A DNA stretch of 64,000 nt from Verrucomicrobiia bacterium (GTDB lineage: Bacteria > Verrucomicrobiota > Verrucomicrobiia > Verrucomicrobiales > DEV007), in assembly GCA_030427505.1 (NCBI GenBank), contig JAUICH010000026.1:1-64000 (forward strand). Direction: 5' to 3'. Of this stretch, positions 43,006 through 52,467 are shown piece by piece (position 1 is the stretch's first letter; every line of letters begins with the position of its first letter). The notes under the pieces are model-generated. The model worked only from the letters and a program-made list of their open reading frames with translations, did not search any database and was not told the DNA's origin. The position numbers and the translations under genes are program-made.

Positions 43006-43401
43006 ATGGAGCGAAAGACCAAGATCACCCGATACACTGACCTTGAGGTGTATCAGCGTGCGTTTTCCGCGGCGATGGAGATTTTTCGACTGAGCCGGAG
43101 CTTTCCCTCTGAAGAGAGATTCTCTCTGACAGACCAATTGAGGCGTTCCTCGCGATCCGTCGCTGCGAATATTGCAGAGGGTTGGCGAAAGCGAGTCTAT
43201 CGAGCTTCGTTGATCAGCAAACTCGTGGATAGCGAAGGAGAAGCCGCTGAGACTCGATCTTGGCTACAGTTTGCGGTCGAGTGTTCGTATCTCGATCCCG
43301 GAGTGGCCCGGCGTCTCTATGCTGAATACGACGATTTGATTTCCATGCTTGTTAGCATGAGAAATCATTCCGAATCCTGGGAAATCACCCTATTAACCTG
43401 A
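43006..43401 (+). CDS. S23-type four-helix-bundle protein (23S rRNA IVP family)
   Basis: A 131-residue protein of the four-helix-bundle/S23 family (PF05635-like), first known from ORFs inside 23S rRNA intervening sequences and structurally related to the Avd protein of diversity-generating retroelements. The family hallmark is the segment YTDLEVYQRAF, then LTDQLRRSSRSVAANIAEGW; helices three and four contain DSEGEAAETRSWLQFA and YDDLISMLVSMRNH. ATG 43006 is preferred to 42988. The gene is bracketed by inverted octamer arrays (42851-42962 and 43471-43502), suggesting gene and repeats form one unit. No rRNA, reverse transcriptase or template repeat is nearby. The function is unknown. Confidence 0.88.
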   Translation: MERKTKITRYTDLEVYQRAFSAAMEIFRLSRSFPSEERFSLTDQLRRSSRSVAANIAEGWRKRVYRASLISKLVDSEGEAAETRSWLQFAVECSYLDPGVARRLYAEYDDLISMLVSMRNHSESWEITLLT

Positions 43402-43470
43402 CGCTACCTCCTAACGGCCGTATCAGCTCTTTCATCTGACATGGATCTTTGAGGAGTACCCACGTCAAAA

Positions 43471-43502
43471 TCCCTGTCTCCTTGTCTCCCCTTCTCCTTG
43501 TC
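43471..43502 (-). repeat. Inverted octamer array downstream of the S23 gene
   Basis: Four 8-bp units on the minus strand: GACAAGGA, GAAGGGGA, GACAAGGA, GACAGGGA. The flank beyond them, read on the minus strand (GGTCGCGCTACCC then CAGACAAGG), resembles the flank of the upstream array (GGTGGCGCTGCGA then CAGACAGGG). The two arrays are therefore inverted copies of the same sequence around the S23 gene. Confidence 0.8.
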
Positions 43503-43503
43503 T

Positions 43504-43549
43504 GGGGTAGCGCGACCGCATACTCTCCACGGTCGCGCCCTTTCTACCC
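43504..43549. terminator. Strong hairpin between S23 gene and hppA (possible terminator)
   Basis: GCGCGACCG (43510-43518) pairs perfectly with CGGTCGCGC (43530-43538), and the outer GGGTAG/CTACCC adds to the stem. It lies just beyond the 3' end of hppA (minus strand) and downstream of the S23 gene. Neither side has a clear T run, so intrinsic termination is uncertain; it may instead be the terminal structure of the octamer-repeat unit. Confidence 0.35.
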
Positions 43550-43570
43550 GCTCGCGGCGGGCTCGAAACC

Positions 43571-45748
<2,178 letters not shown>

Positions 45749-46304
45749 ATGGGTTTGTCAGCGTTCTGGGGAGTTTTTGGGGGATAGGAAAGTTTAGAAG
45801 AGAGAGGGGGTAAAAAGTTCAACCGCGACGCAGGAAAGCGGGCCTGGGCTGTCCGAAATTTCCTGAGGCTAGGCTAAACATAAGAGTTATGAATTTCTGA
45901 AACTGGAATCGGGAAAAGTGGGGCGAGGGGGTCCCGAGCCCGGGGGTGGAAAAGGGGGAATCTAGCTCAGAGGAAAACGATGGCAATTCCCGGATTTACC
46001 TTTTGTTGGGAACGTCACACCCAGAGAGACCTCTCGGTCCCGAGCTCAAAGGGGTTTTGAAAATTACAGTAAACTTTACAATAATGAATTCTAAAGTAAG
46101 ATTCAGTTCCTTTTGGAGACCCCGGACGTGCTGGGGCGGAAAGGCGGCAACCTAGTGATGATTTTTACCTTCGCAACGGAAAATCAGTTTCCCGAACCGG
46201 TTCGGAGGATGGAACGCAGTCCTGACTTGCCGCGCTTGTTCCGGCCTTAATTCCGAGTAACCTTGTCCGTTTACACTGTCTTGCCGAATGGCACTCCTCG
46301 CTGC
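45749..46304. other. Long non-coding gap before the amidase gene
   Basis: This 556-base gap has no supported gene. An AT-rich island at about 46050-46110 holds a promoter-like pair (see 46057-46085). The distance from there to the amidase ATG is over 200 bases, which leaves room for a long leader or a small RNA. Bases 46109-46135 contain a small CCCC/GGGG hairpin. A 69-codon GTG frame at 45946-46155 does not look like protein. Confidence 0.5.
46057..46085 (+). promoter_or_regulatory. Putative sigma70-type promoter in an AT-rich island
   Basis: TTGAAA (46057-46062), spacer ATTACAGTAAACTTTAC (17 bases), then AATAAT (46080-46085). It is one of the better promoter matches in this GC-rich window. 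It could drive the amidase gene through a leader of about 215 bases, or a transcript of its own. Confidence 0.4.
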
Positions 46305-46985
46305 ATGAATCCCAACCGTAGCAGGCCCAGGAAAAAGCGGAGCACGGGCCGCCCGAATCAGCTTCCCATTTGGTCCCGCCGCCGGAGCTTGTGGGCGCTG
46401 TTGTTGGCGGGATTGGGAATTTTGGGCGTGCGGGTGGCCCCAGCGTCCGGAGCGCGCTTCAGCCGCGTGGTGCTGGACCCCGGACACGGTGGGAAGGACG
46501 GCGGCTCGAAGTGGTATGGGGTGACGGAAAAGGACCTGACGCTGGACGTGGCCCAGCGCGTGCAGCGGCTGCTGCAGGCAAAGGGCATGCCCACGGTCCT
46601 GACCCGGACGAGTGACGTTTTCGTGGAGCTGGACGACCGGGCCATCAAGGCCAACAAATACAGCGACGTGGTGTTTGTGAGCATTCACTTCAACGCTCAC
46701 CGCGACCGCAGCATCAAGGGCATCGAGACGTTTTATTACCCGGGCAGCAATGACGGAAAGGCCCTGGCCAGCGCCATTCAAAAAGAACTGGGCAGCCGCA
46801 TCCGGTCGACGGACCGCGGGGTCAAACCCGCGAAATTGAAAGTGTTGCGTTTGACCAAAGGGACCGCCGCGCTGGTGGAGTGCGGCTTCATTTCCAATCG
46901 CTGGGAGTGCCAGAGGTGCGCCACCACGTGGTTCCGGCAAATTCTGGCGGAAGAGATCGCGGAGGGGATTTTGAATTACCGTTGA
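46305..46985 (+). CDS. N-acetylmuramoyl-L-alanine amidase (Amidase_3)
   Basis: A 226-residue zinc amidase that cleaves the bond between MurNAc and the stem peptide, as in cell separation and wall turnover. A very basic N-terminus (RSRPRKKRSTGRP) precedes one hydrophobic helix (LWALLLAGLGILGV, about 43-56), acting as signal or anchor. Zinc and catalytic residues are H in LDPGHGGKDGG, E in GVTEKDLTLD, H in VSIHFNAH, and E in ALVECGFISN. ATG 46305 is used; a TTG 42 bases earlier is possible. It ends 283 bases before the decayed RAYT. Confidence 0.9.
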   Translation: MNPNRSRPRKKRSTGRPNQLPIWSRRRSLWALLLAGLGILGVRVAPASGARFSRVVLDPGHGGKDGGSKWYGVTEKDLTLDVAQRVQRLLQAKGMPTVLTRTSDVFVELDDRAIKANKYSDVVFVSIHFNAHRDRSIKGIETFYYPGSNDGKALASAIQKELGSRIRSTDRGVKPAKLKVLRLTKGTAALVECGFISNRWECQRCATTWFRQILAEEIAEGILNYR

Positions 46986-47136
46986 GGGGTGTGGGGCGGA
47001 CTGCTGTTTGTGGCCGATAGAATTGTTTGGTTGGGCTCTACGCCCTTACCCAACAATGATTCGAGCAACCAGCCGGATCTTAGCGGTTTGATTCTGAAAA
47101 CCGGAGTTTCTCTTTAGGGACAGACAAAATCGTTCA

Positions 47137-47225
47137 AGGCTGAAGGCCTTGCGGCGCCTAGCCAGGGGTGTAAGCCCCTGGAATCCGTAGTCCTCCGAAG
47201 TTTGCGAGCTGAAGGCTCGCCGGCG
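47137..47225 (+). repeat. Left REP block of the RAYT unit
   Basis: A block of three small hairpins: GGCTGAAGGCCTT, then CCAGGGGTGTAAGCCCCTGG inside the 28-base core at 47159-47186, then GCGAGCTGAAGGCTCGCC at 47204-47221. The core and the last hairpin recur exactly, in inverse orientation, at 47878-47942 on the far side of the transposase. This is the usual layout of REP-associated tyrosine transposases. Confidence 0.82.
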
Positions 47226-47268
47226 AATACTCGCGTTGTCTTTTTGCGTTCCCTTCGTTGCGGTTCTC

Positions 47269-47741
47269 TCAATCCCACACGTAGCGTTCGTCGAATTCGA
47301 TCCGGTATTTTCGGAGGAAGCCGCGGAATTCGTCTTCGAAGGTCACTTTCCGGTGATGTTCCTTTTGGTTTTTGACGTAACTGGCCGCGACTTCCATATC
47401 CGCGGGGCTGACGCTGAACCAGCCGTAGCCTTTTGCCAGGCGAAGTCGGGCGAAAGGGTTGGTGAAGCGGAAGAGGATCTCAGGGTGTTTTTCATCCACC
47501 GGGATGAATTGGATTTGAGGTCCCGCATGAAATCCTGCACCGCGATGGACTTGGATTCCTGGATGAGGAGGTGCAGATGGTTTGGGGTGCCGTTGATTTC
47601 GATCAGGCGTGCCTTCATGTCCCGGACGATGCCGCCCAGGTATTGGTAGAGGCGTTCTTCTATTTCAGGTGAGATGAGAGGGTAGCGGTCCTTGGTGGAA
47701 AAGATGATGTGTCCGTAAGCGCAGTGGAGGGAATGGGGCGT
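47269..47741 (-). pseudogene. Decayed REP-associated Y1 transposase (RAYT/TnpA_REP)
   Basis: The remains of an IS200-like HUH transposase of about 155 codons. The expected start MPHSLHCAYGHIIFSTK is present, but the initiator position reads ACG (47739-47741 on the minus strand), and no in-frame ATG, GTG or TTG is close. The HUH motif is intact (NGTPNHLHLLIQ). The segment FAWQK is followed in the next frame by GYGWFSVSPADMEVAASYVK, so one base is missing in a four-T run at 47431-47434 (plus strand). The C-terminal NQKEHHR segment follows and is intact. It is bracketed by inverted REP blocks. Two lesions make it non-functional unless the indel is a sequencing error. Confidence 0.82.
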
Positions 47742-47877
47742 GGCGGCTCGACGGCGGAGTGGGCGAGAGGTGAGGAAGTGTGGGGAGGCTCACCCGCGGG
47801 TCGATGATCTGCAATCCTAATTGGTGGAATGGGATGCCGGGGGGTTGGGGATTTCGGCTTTTGGAATGGAGGGCGCC

Positions 47878-47970
47878 CGCCGGCGAGCCTTCAGCTCGCG
47901 ACATGAGGGGGCGTGGATTCCAGGGGCTTACACCCCTGGCTAAGCGCCGGCGAGCCGTTGGCTCGCTGGG
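47878..47970 (-). repeat. Right REP block of the RAYT unit (inverted)
   Basis: The inverted copy of 47137-47225. 47878-47899 matches 47204-47225 and 47915-47942 matches 47159-47186, both exactly; the outer hairpin differs (GCGAGCCAACGGCTCGC instead of the GGCTGAAGGCC form). The spacers between the hairpins are not conserved, as expected when structure rather than sequence is selected. Confidence 0.82.
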
Positions 47971-48058
47971 AGGAAAGGGAGGTTTTTGGGTAACCGGTGA
48001 TTCAAGGGATGCACGATGCACGTTAGGCTGTCCGGCGGGTGGCGGGGATTTTGGAGGC

Positions 48059-50023
48059 CTAGGACCGGATGCGTTCTTCGGCGGCTTTCAGGATGAGGCC
48101 GAGCATGTCTGAGTAGTTATGCCCGGCCAGGGCGGCCATTTTGGCGAGGTGGCCGTCCCAGCACCAGCCGGGGTTGGGGTTGGCTTCCAGGAGGCGCGGA
48201 GTGCCGTGGGAATCCATGCGCCAGTCAAAGCGGGCATAGTCCCGGCAGCCGAGGCGTTCGAAAAGCCGCAGGCAACTGGCGATGAGGAAGCCGTGGGTCT
48301 TCTCCGGCAGTTCGGCGGGGATGGATCGCAGGGCGGACCAGTAGGGAGATTCGGGGTCCCACTTCGCTTCGTAGCCGCAGATCTTGGGCAGGCCGTCCGG
48401 CAGGGATGAGTAATCCTCTTCGATGACGGGAAGGGCGGTGTAAGGTCCGGGCGGATTCCCGATGATGCCGACACTGAGGTCTTTGCCGGTGAGGAACTGC
48501 TCGATCAGGACCGGGTGCTTGTAGCCGAAGGTATCGCGCGCCTTGAGGATGGCGTTTTCGAGTTGGGCCACGTCGTGACAGACGCTGTCCACGGTGATGC
48601 CGAAGGACGAGTCTCCAAAGTTCGGCTTCACGATGAAGGGAAAAGGCAGCGTCAATTCGTAGAACGTGGTGTCGTCCGCTTTGATGATGAAGGCTTCCGG
48701 CACGGGGATGTCCATCTCCTTGGCCACGCCGCGGACGAGGGATTTGTCGTAGCAATACGCCAGACACTGGGGATTTCCGCCGGTGTAGCGGATGCCGTTC
48801 ATTTCGAGTAAAGCGGGGACGTGAAGTTCCTGCGTGGCCTGGTTCCCGAAACCTTCGTCGCAGAGGTTCAGCACCAAGTCGAACTCCGCGCGAATGCGCC
48901 GGACGTCGGTCTGAAGGGTGTCGTGATTGTCGAAGAACTGAAACCGGTAGCCGTTCAGCTCGGACAGCGCTTCCTTCAGGCGGTGGATGGTGGCGAAATC
49001 GTCTTCGTCGAAGGTGCCGTCGGGTTTGACGATGTCCGTTTTCCGGGGGTCGCCCATGACGACGGCCACGTTGCGCAGGGCTTTTTCCTTTTTACGGGGC
49101 GCGGCCCATTCTTTCTTGGGGCGGCTGGTATAGATCATCCGGCGGCCCATCATGCCCAGGTCCTGGTTGCGCTGGCTTTCAGTGGTGACCTGCTCGCACA
49201 GTTCCGTTTCCATGTAGCCGCACTCTTTCAACAGGTCGCGCATTTGGGGTTCGGAATAGAGCCGCTCGGCGTAGAACTGGTCGGAGATCACGCCTTTGCT
49301 GACGTGGGTGATGACCTCCCGTGAAATGAGGCGGTCATCGTCCGTGAGGGAACGCTCCCGGCAGACGAAGTAGTTTTTGTCGATCCACTCCCAACTGCGA
49401 GGTTCGAAGCGCGCGCGCATGAAGTCGCCATCGGTCAGATCCAGCAGGAGTTTTCCGGTAGGCTTAAGGATGCGGCGGATCTCGCGCAGTACGGTTTGGT
49501 CGTCGTTGCGGGACTCGAAATAGCCGAAGCTGTTGCCGAGGATGAGGACGAAATCGAAGTGATCCGTGGGCCAGGGGAGCTTCCGGGCATCGCCTTCACG
49601 GAAGGAGACGTTCAGCCCTTCCTTCCGGGCGGTGCCGCGGGCGCGGGTGATGAGGTAGTGGGACCGGTCCAGCCCCGTGGCTTGGTCAAAGCCGCGCCGG
49701 GCCAGGCCCAGCGTGTGGCGGCCCTGACCGCAGCATAGGTCAAGGATGCGAGCCTCCGGCGCGGGCTGGAGGATGTCCACAAGCAGATCGACTTCCCGGT
49801 CCGTGATCGCGGCGTCATTGACGACATCGCCGTCGGTGCGCAGGTAGTTGGCGTTGAAGATATGACGCCACCAGTCTGCTTTAACGTAGCTTTGCAGGTC
49901 TTCGACGGGGCCGAGGACCTCTGTGAGCTTGATGGATTTCGCCGCGGACCCCTCTTGGGCCTTGGGTCGGCGAACCGCCTTGGGAGCTTTGGATGATGCC
50001 GCTCCCCCGGCAAGCGTTTTCAT
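48059..50023 (-). CDS. Fusion of SAM methyltransferase and D-Ala-D-Ala-ligase-like ATP-grasp
   Basis: A 654-residue two-domain protein. After a basic linker (1-30), residues 50-300 form a class I SAM methyltransferase (ILDLCCGQGRHTLGLARRGF, motif I; acidic LDRSHY; GKLLLDLTDGDF). Residues 315-645 form an ATP-grasp ligase like D-Ala-D-Ala ligase: LVLNLCDEGFGNQ and YDKSLVRGVAKE in the N-terminal part, VKPNFGDSSFGI and VLIEQFLTGKDLSVG at the nucleotide site, and the metal end RLLEANPNPGW. The reaction is probably ATP-dependent ligation of two amino or carboxyl groups plus N- or O-methylation, which suggests a small peptide-like metabolite rather than cell-wall Ddl. No other biosynthetic genes adjoin it. 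Confidence 0.85.
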   Translation of the reverse strand: MKTLAGGAASSKAPKAVRRPKAQEGSAAKSIKLTEVLGPVEDLQSYVKADWWRHIFNANYLRTDGDVVNDAAITDREVDLLVDILQPAPEARILDLCCGQGRHTLGLARRGFDQATGLDRSHYLITRARGTARKEGLNVSFREGDARKLPWPTDHFDFVLILGNSFGYFESRNDDQTVLREIRRILKPTGKLLLDLTDGDFMRARFEPRSWEWIDKNYFVCRERSLTDDDRLISREVITHVSKGVISDQFYAERLYSEPQMRDLLKECGYMETELCEQVTTESQRNQDLGMMGRRMIYTSRPKKEWAAPRKKEKALRNVAVVMGDPRKTDIVKPDGTFDEDDFATIHRLKEALSELNGYRFQFFDNHDTLQTDVRRIRAEFDLVLNLCDEGFGNQATQELHVPALLEMNGIRYTGGNPQCLAYCYDKSLVRGVAKEMDIPVPEAFIIKADDTTFYELTLPFPFIVKPNFGDSSFGITVDSVCHDVAQLENAILKARDTFGYKHPVLIEQFLTGKDLSVGIIGNPPGPYTALPVIEEDYSSLPDGLPKICGYEAKWDPESPYWSALRSIPAELPEKTHGFLIASCLRLFERLGCRDYARFDWRMDSHGTPRLLEANPNPGWCWDGHLAKMAALAGHNYSDMLGLILKAAEERIRS

Positions 50024-50219
50024 TCTGGATGAATACTTGAGGGTAGTAAGGCGGAAGATCGATTATGCGTTTCCCCCCGCAATGGAATTTTTTGGGCGGG
50101 GGAGAGATTTATTGGGAGCGTGGAGGCGTGGGGGTGAACGTGGGGCGTGGCGGCGTTTGGCGACAGGCAAGGAGACAAGGAGACAAGGAGACAAGGAGAC
50201 GAGGAGGGGCTTGCTGGAG
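50024..50219. repeat. Gap with solo octamer array
   Basis: The gap holds about five units of the octamer family at 50166-50205 (partial GGCAAGGA, three GACAAGGA, one GACGAGGA), preceded by GGCGTTTGGCGACA. It is the third locus of the repeat that brackets the S23 gene. The array ends 14 bases from the FMN-reductase stop, and the rest of the gap is G-rich without a gene. Confidence 0.7.
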
Positions 50220-50804
50220 TCAGGCCTTTAGTTTGGTGAGGAGGGTTACGAGATTCGTCGTCATGGCCTTTACCTTTTCGGCGTGGCCCGCGTGGGCGAG
50301 CGAACCGCCGTCGTTGAAGGCTTCGTAGGCCTTACCGACGGCCAGTTGTTCAGGTAGGACGGTGACGCCGATGTTTCCCAGGATGGCGCGTAGGTGGACG
50401 AGGCCTCGCAGACCGCCGAGGGCGCCGGGGGAGGCGGCGAAGAGGAGGGCCACCTTGTTCCGGTAGGCGGCCAGGGCCGGTTCGTCATCGGTTTCGGAGC
50501 GGGAGACCCAGTCGAGGGTGTTTTTCAAGGCGGCGGTAACGCTGCTATTGTACTCGGGTGAGGAGATGATGAGCGCGTCGTGATCCAGGAAAAGCTGCTT
50601 CAACTTTTTGGCGTTTTCCGGCAGGCCGGAGGCTTCTTCCTCGTCGGCATCGAAAATTGGTAGGGGAAAGTCCCGCAGGGAGATCAGGGTGACATCCGCG
50701 CCAGCCTCACGCGCGGCGGCTGCCGCGACGGCGGCGAGTGTCTGATTGTAGGAATCTTTCCGGAGGCTGCCTCCGAAAGCGAGAATACGTGGTGGTTGGG
50801 ACAT
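50220..50804 (-). CDS. NADPH-dependent FMN reductase
   Basis: A 194-residue flavodoxin-like FMN reductase of the ChrR/azoreductase-like family. The FMN phosphate loop is FGGSLRKDSYNQTLA (about 10-24), the second FMN segment is IISSPEYNSSVTAALKNTLDW, and ASPGALGGLRGLVHLR closes the site. It reduces FMN or quinones with NAD(P)H. ATG 50804 (MSQPPRILAFG) is preferred to the frame start at 50870, which adds a non-family lead. An AraC gene is divergent from it, 164 bases away; regulation of one by the other is possible but unproven. Confidence 0.87.
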   Translation of the reverse strand: MSQPPRILAFGGSLRKDSYNQTLAAVAAAAAREAGADVTLISLRDFPLPIFDADEEEASGLPENAKKLKQLFLDHDALIISSPEYNSSVTAALKNTLDWVSRSETDDEPALAAYRNKVALLFAASPGALGGLRGLVHLRAILGNIGVTVLPEQLAVGKAYEAFNDGGSLAHAGHAEKVKAMTTNLVTLLTKLKA

Positions 50805-50968
50805 GGTAATGGGTGAGTGAAGTGCGTGCCGCAAGACGATCCGAGATGGGATAGGGATACAAGCAAACAATTTGCCATGAGGAAGCCTCTTCCGCCGGAA
50901 TCCGCCGAAGCGGCCCTTGATCTTGCTTTCGAAAGCGTGGGAAGATAAAGAGCGGATACGGAGATGGC

Positions 50969-51778
50969 ATGATCGTTCTCGGATACAAACCCGCGCCTCC
51001 TTTGGCGGCTTTGGTCAGCCAGTTCTGGTACTGCGAAGACTTCGTGTTGCCGCACGGGTGGGACCGGATGATGCCCTCCACCAGGATGGCGTTGCTCATT
51101 AATTTACGGGAAGACGAATTGCGCTACCGGGACCTGTCGGGAGAGTCGCACCGGATGAAAGGTTTTGGCGTGACTGGGCCATCTTTGGGGGCATTTGAAA
51201 TCGATACCTTTCAGCAGCGCCATATCATGGGTGTGGAATTCTTGCCCGGCGGCGCGGCGCCGTTTCTGAACGTGCCAGCCGGCGAACTGTGCTCGGCGCA
51301 TGTTTCCATGGAAGATCTGGCGGGCCACGGGGCAAGAGAATTGCAGGAGCGATTGGTGGATGCCCCCTCCATTTCCGAGAAATTCCGGCTGCTGGAAACC
51401 TGGTTGGTGCGGCGGTGGAAAGAGGCCCGGACCACGAACAAGCCGGGTCTGGTGCCGAGAGCGATGGAGATGTTCGACCGGCTGCCGATCGGGAAATCCG
51501 CCGGGGCATTGGGGGTGACGGCGAAGCGGTTGATCCGCGCCTTTGAATCCGAGGTGGGATTACGCCCCAAGCAGTTCCTCCGGGTGCGCCGGTTTGAGCG
51601 GCTGTTGGCGGCTTTGGTAACCGAAAAGGAAGCCGACTGGTGCGGCGCGGCCTTTGACCATGGGTATTGCGACCAGGCACACTTGATTCATGAGTTCCGG
51701 GAGCTGTCAGGGTTCTCGCCGACTGAGTATTGGGCGCTGAAAGGTCCGTATGCCCACCACGTTCCGTTGCCGGATTGA
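50969..51778 (+). CDS. AraC-family transcriptional regulator
   Basis: A 269-residue regulator. The N-terminal ligand-binding region (DUF6597-like; MIVLGYKPAPPLAALVSQFWYCED) is followed by the AraC helix-turn-helix pair in residues 170-260. The first HTH is IGKSAGALGVTAKRLIRAFESEVGL and the second contains AAFDHGYCDQAHLIHEFRELSG, then FSPTEYWA. The inducer is unknown. It is divergent from the FMN reductase and is followed 106 bases later by a VOC protein on the same strand, a common AraC/VOC pairing. Confidence 0.88.
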   Translation: MIVLGYKPAPPLAALVSQFWYCEDFVLPHGWDRMMPSTRMALLINLREDELRYRDLSGESHRMKGFGVTGPSLGAFEIDTFQQRHIMGVEFLPGGAAPFLNVPAGELCSAHVSMEDLAGHGARELQERLVDAPSISEKFRLLETWLVRRWKEARTTNKPGLVPRAMEMFDRLPIGKSAGALGVTAKRLIRAFESEVGLRPKQFLRVRRFERLLAALVTEKEADWCGAAFDHGYCDQAHLIHEFRELSGFSPTEYWALKGPYAHHVPLPD

Positions 51779-51884
51779 AGGTCCGGGAACCGGCGAAACC
51801 GGGCCGCCAATGCCACCCGAAAAACTTCCCAGGGGGGAAATTTCTTACAATACGGCGGCGCGCGCGGCGGGGTATGTTGGGGGT

Positions 51885-52346
51885 ATGAAAGACGATCCCG
51901 CTTCAAAGGTTCCAGCTGGTTCCACCGCCATTTCGGCGCTGCTTTATCGTGACGCGCCAGCCGCCATCGACTGGCTGTGCGAGGTCTTCGGGTTTGCGAG
52001 GCGAATGGTATGCGAAGGCGACAAGCCAGGTGTTATCGCGCATGCCGAACTGACGTTGGGCGGGCGGGGCATGATCATGCTGGGCTCCACGGGCAAAGGT
52101 GGGGAGTATGAAAAGCACATCAAACAGCCGGATGAGATTGGCGGGGTGGAAACACAGAGCCAGTACCTCGTGGTGCCGGACGCGGATGTGGTGTACGGGC
52201 GAGCCAAAGAAGCCGGCGCGGAGATCGTGATCGACATCCGTGACGAGGACTACGGCGGCCGGGGCTTTTCCTGTAAAGATCCGGAAGGGCACCTCTGGTA
52301 TGTGGGCACCTACGATCCGTGGTCGGCGGCATCCGGGGAGTCCTGA
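51885..52346 (+). CDS. VOC/glyoxalase superfamily protein
   Basis: A 153-residue vicinal-oxygen-chelate protein of the glyoxalase/bleomycin-resistance type, with two beta-alpha-beta-beta-beta modules (about 20-80 and 90-145). The first contains [20 protein letters not shown], the second [21 protein letters not shown], with the metal-ligand Glu or His positions at E-G-H. The start at 51885 is used; the frame extends upstream to 51750 without VOC features. The family includes metal-dependent lyases, dioxygenases and antibiotic-binding proteins; the substrate is unknown. Confidence 0.82.
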   Translation: MKDDPASKVPAGSTAISALLYRDAPAAIDWLCEVFGFARRMVCEGDKPGVIAHAELTLGGRGMIMLGSTGKGGEYEKHIKQPDEIGGVETQSQYLVVPDADVVYGRAKEAGAEIVIDIRDEDYGGRGFSCKDPEGHLWYVGTYDPWSAASGES

Positions 52347-52467
52347 CCCGGCCGGCGCCCGGATTGCTCGGGACTGGCGCAAAGACGGTCTTGATACCGG
52401 CGCGGGCTTCGGGGAGGATGACTCCGCTGCTTCAATTCAGCGCAACCCCAACCCGACCCCAGATTCC

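Noticed and set aside
42781-43137. Frames translating the octamer array as Arg-Gln-Gly-Asp or Ser-Pro-Cys-Leu repeats
   Set aside because: They exist in several frames only because an 8-bp repeat without stops is open everywhere.
43006-43401. Avd protein of a diversity-generating retroelement
   Set aside because: The fold family is shared, but there is no reverse transcriptase, template repeat or variable target gene nearby.
45946-46155. 69-codon GTG frame in the gap before the amidase
   Set aside because: No start context, mixed composition and no family resemblance; the same stretch holds the AT-rich promoter-like island.
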